Positions 61,024 to 64,000 of a stretch of 64,000 nucleotides of DNA are shown piece after piece (the first letter of the stretch is position 1; each line of letters opens with the position of its first letter). Origin of the DNA: Pagrus major (taxonomy: Eukaryota > Chordata > Actinopteri > Spariformes > Sparidae); the NCBI RefSeq assembly GCF_040436345.1, contig NC_133225.1, positions 22,300,040 through 22,364,039 on the forward strand. The letters are read 5' to 3'. A program made the translations under genes and the position numbers. A model generated the notes under the pieces. The model was not told the origin of the DNA and made no database searches. It worked only from the letters and a program-made list of their open reading frames with translations.

Positions 61024-63760
61024 TTTCTTTCTGACAAGACTCTCATTCTTCTTCGTCTTTGTCTGGTTGTGAACTCGTCACATCATCTCATGACCAACCG
61101 ATCTCTTCCTCATACCACATGCAGGTTCACACTGAGCTTAAGAGGCAGGAACCTGATGCTACCTCTCGCTAAACCACACACATGAAAAGCACATACACAA
61201 ACACACAGGCAAGGTATCATGATCCAGTTCTTGATCTTCATCTGGTATTCAAATTCAACACCAGTGAGGACGCCACTCATGAATTAAAGACATACGTCAT
61301 CATTTCTTACATTTCATACAATTTCTTTACTACACTAATCTTTGCATCAGCATGGCTGCAGCCAAAACAGGAAATCGATCCAAGAGAGGCCTGTTGGCCA
61401 TGAGAAGTATGAATGACCACTGTCAAAGCTCAAATAAATGTCCCACTGTGGAAGAAAAGCACTGCATATGCACAGAACGAAGGCACATTCACAAACACAA
61501 AGGCTTGTCCTTGAATACAAAAAAGCAGGCACACATGTTAAGAGCATATGCAGAGACATGCACACATGTCAAGAAACTGAGCTTGATGAATATTCATGGG
61601 CACTAGAAGATCAGGTGTTAATAAGCAGCAACTGTTTGTATAAAAAGCTACCAAAGTCATTATTTAGAGAAGGAGAAGAAAAAGAGGAGATCTATAAAAT
61701 ATATATTGGAAGTGGAAATTAGAGACAGCTGTGGGCTTGAGCAAAGCAATAAATAATCAAACACTTCATTTTTTTAAGTGTCTTTCTACGAACAAAACAT
61801 TGGTAAGGGGATTACTGAAACTATCACACTGCTTGTTTGGGTGTTTGAGAGTTGTTTGGTCATTCTGTATACAGATACAAAGGAAATTTCAACACTCGTG
61901 CACACATACAGACACTTCCTCCCCATGAGGTTTACTTTGTGTCCCTCAAATACTGAGGGACATTACTGAGGTTTCATTTCCGTGAAGCTAGACCAAAGAT
62001 TGCTTCTTCCTTCTGTTTCTGTGGCTTGACAGTTTCCCTCTCTTGGATCTTTGTGTGGCATCTGTCAGAGGCCTCAGTTCGAGGACTCAGTGGCTCTCAG
62101 CCTGTAGCCTAAGAGATGGAGGGAGCTTAAATTGCTCAACAGCTGTTCTACAAAGCCAAGGAGGTTTTAACATTTCAGCTACAACTTCTATAGGTTCAGT
62201 CTGAATCTCTGCTGAGTCAATTATCTGAACTGATGCTTCATTTCTTATATTTTCCATTTATTTTCTGCTTTTTCTGTTCTGGCCAAATTTAATGCTACCT
62301 GTTGATTCGATGTCAAAATCTGGTCGAACATAATTATCCACCATGATACTACTTTAAATTCTTCGTTGTCTGAAAGCAGCTTGCTTCAAGCTAGCAACTT
62401 CTCTTTCACTTTTGGCACCATCAAGGCAAACCAAAACACACTACTTTTTAAGATTCTGAATGTTGTGCGTTTTTAAACTGCACTTTCATTTTAGCAAGCT
62501 GTATTTAATCCAATTTGAACATTTATTTATGCTGCCATCTCGTTTCAGACTATGTCTTCAATAAATACCTTTCCATATCTCTAACCCTCAATTGGCCTCT
62601 CTTCTTTTTTTCTCCTTAAGTCTCTTCCCTTCTCGTGTGATCCAGTGTTTCCCCCCAAGCAAGAGCTGACAGGTTTACAGCTGTGCTAATGAAAGTATTT
62701 TGTGCATGTGTCAGTGTGAACATGGCAGCCTTACCCTGGCTACACAAGTCTGTATTCTGCATTATCTAAATCTATCTATTATTTATTTTAAATGTCTTTA
62801 CCTTTGTTTCCCTTGACTTTGTTTATTTGTTTCCTATTTTTTCATTAGCTGGATGAGGATTACTCTGAGAAAATTATGTTTAATATTTTAATCGTTTTGC
62901 ATACGAACAGTTCAAACACACACAAACTGTGTTCACACATGATTCAACTGACAAGCGAAATTTGATAATAATGTAGTAACTTACTTACTACTTCATGTTT
63001 AGATCACAGCAGGACCTCAATCTGATTGGATGACGTTGATGTGAAAGAATACATGAATGCATATGGCAGGGGTTAATTAACAGAGAGGGAAATAACAGAG
63101 CGGGCAGTACACACTGTTTAATGACTTAATGGCTTCCGTTCAGAGGGATGCTAGCACAAGTGCTAACGTAATTAGTGGTCTCTTCTCAAGACACAGTAAT
63201 GTAATTCTAGGAACAGCCATACGACATGAAGCCAAACAGGACAGGACACTGCCAAACCTAAAAACAACCCTGGATGACAACCGTAGAGCAAGAGGACACT
63301 GACCAGAGTTAGACATTTACTGAAAAGTGCCTATAGAAAAAAAACAAAGCCATTTCTTTTTCTAGTGTCCACTGGACTTAACAGTGATTTATAGGGGAAG
63401 TATTTTAAAGGTAATGTTTATCTGGTCACTGAAAAGACTTCAAAATCTAGGGTTCAGGATAAATTTGGAGAGGTGGGAAGCTAACTTTAGAAAAGGGTCC
63501 CAAGAAGTGAAAACAAACTCACAACAGGAGGAACACCACCCAGAGCACCACACAGTGTATTATTATTATTATAACTGTGAGGTCCACCCTTGAACCAACA
63601 GAGGGAGGTTGCCATGAACACTGCCTTCCACAAAAAGAACCATCCTGAAACACAGCAATTATAGCTTTCTCCCATTATTAATCCAGTGCATGTGCACATA
63701 AGCTCATTCCATTCAAAATGCAGATTTACACCTGGGACTTGTTTAGTGAAACTCACTGTT
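61024..63760. other. 5' flank or first intron of sgip1, no exon seen
   Basis: The DNA is AT-rich and non-coding on both strands. A likely acceptor (CTTGTCAG at about 61031) just upstream of the start codon suggests that a non-coding first exon lies further right, perhaps outside the window. No promoter could be named. Confidence 0.45.
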
Positions 63761-63767
63761 GCTGCAT

Positions 63768-63952
63768 TTTCACAAATATACATATATATGCATATATATA
63801 CACATATATACACCTATATATACACATACACACACACACACACACACATATATGTGTGTGTGTGTGTGTGCGTCACAGTGTGATACTTCTGCTATTTCCT
63901 ACAAGTCTTGTATATATATATATATATATACATATATATATGCACAGAAATG
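63768..63952. repeat. compound (TA/CA/TG)n microsatellite
   Basis: Alternating ATATAC, CACACA, TGTGTG and TATATA blocks. The CACACACA and TGTGTGTG halves can pair with each other as a hairpin. Open frames through it are artefacts. Confidence 0.9.
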
Positions 63953-64000
63953 TAAGTTACACACTGTTGCACATATGTGCTACAGCACACACCCACTAAA

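Overview
The window is vertebrate nuclear DNA, almost certainly from a teleost fish and probably a percomorph (the latter is inference). The evidence is GT-AG split genes whose products are close to known vertebrate families, long introns, many (CA/TG)n, (TA)n and (GA)n microsatellites, short foldback and TTAA-flanked MITEs, and a decayed Tc1/mariner element. There are no operons, CRISPR arrays or prokaryotic signals. All gene models below were built by hand from reading frames, splice signals and recalled family sequence. No alignment was run.

Layout. 0.5-1.2 kb, + strand: a three-exon PLAC8/cornifelin-like gene. 2.4-7.4 kb, - strand: ttc4 (10 coding exons, 397 aa). 8.5-10.6 kb, - strand: pars2, mitochondrial prolyl-tRNA synthetase (3 coding exons, 483 aa, with a likely non-coding first exon near 11.6 kb). 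About 11.9-18.6 kb is gene-free and carries two foldback elements and a (CA)n tract. 18.8-20.8 kb, + strand: a two-exon relaxin/insulin-family hormone precursor (108 aa), best called insl5. 27.6-61.0 kb, - strand: sgip1, which fills more than half of the window. I traced 24 coding exons that join in frame (2727 nt, 908 aa), plus one 60-nt phase-symmetric cassette exon. Its possible 3' UTR faces insl5. From 61.0 kb to the end I see only non-coding DNA and microsatellites.

The genes do not form one pathway. TTC4 is a co-chaperone-type TPR protein. PARS2 charges mitochondrial tRNA-Pro. INSL5 is a secreted peptide hormone. SGIP1 is a neuronal endocytic adaptor. The ttc4-pars2 pair and the insl5-sgip1 pair each match neighbours on human chromosome 1p, but in human the two pairs lie roughly 10 Mb apart, so their closeness here reflects lineage-specific rearrangement.

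The most interesting signals are inside sgip1: a strong candidate U12-type AT-AC intron; two consecutive microexons of 9 and 12 nt whose shared intron holds a nested transposon; an in-frame 60-nt cassette exon; a 14-residue proline-rich tandem repeat; and an exon flanked on both sides by long pyrimidine tracts. I found no previously undescribed multi-gene system.
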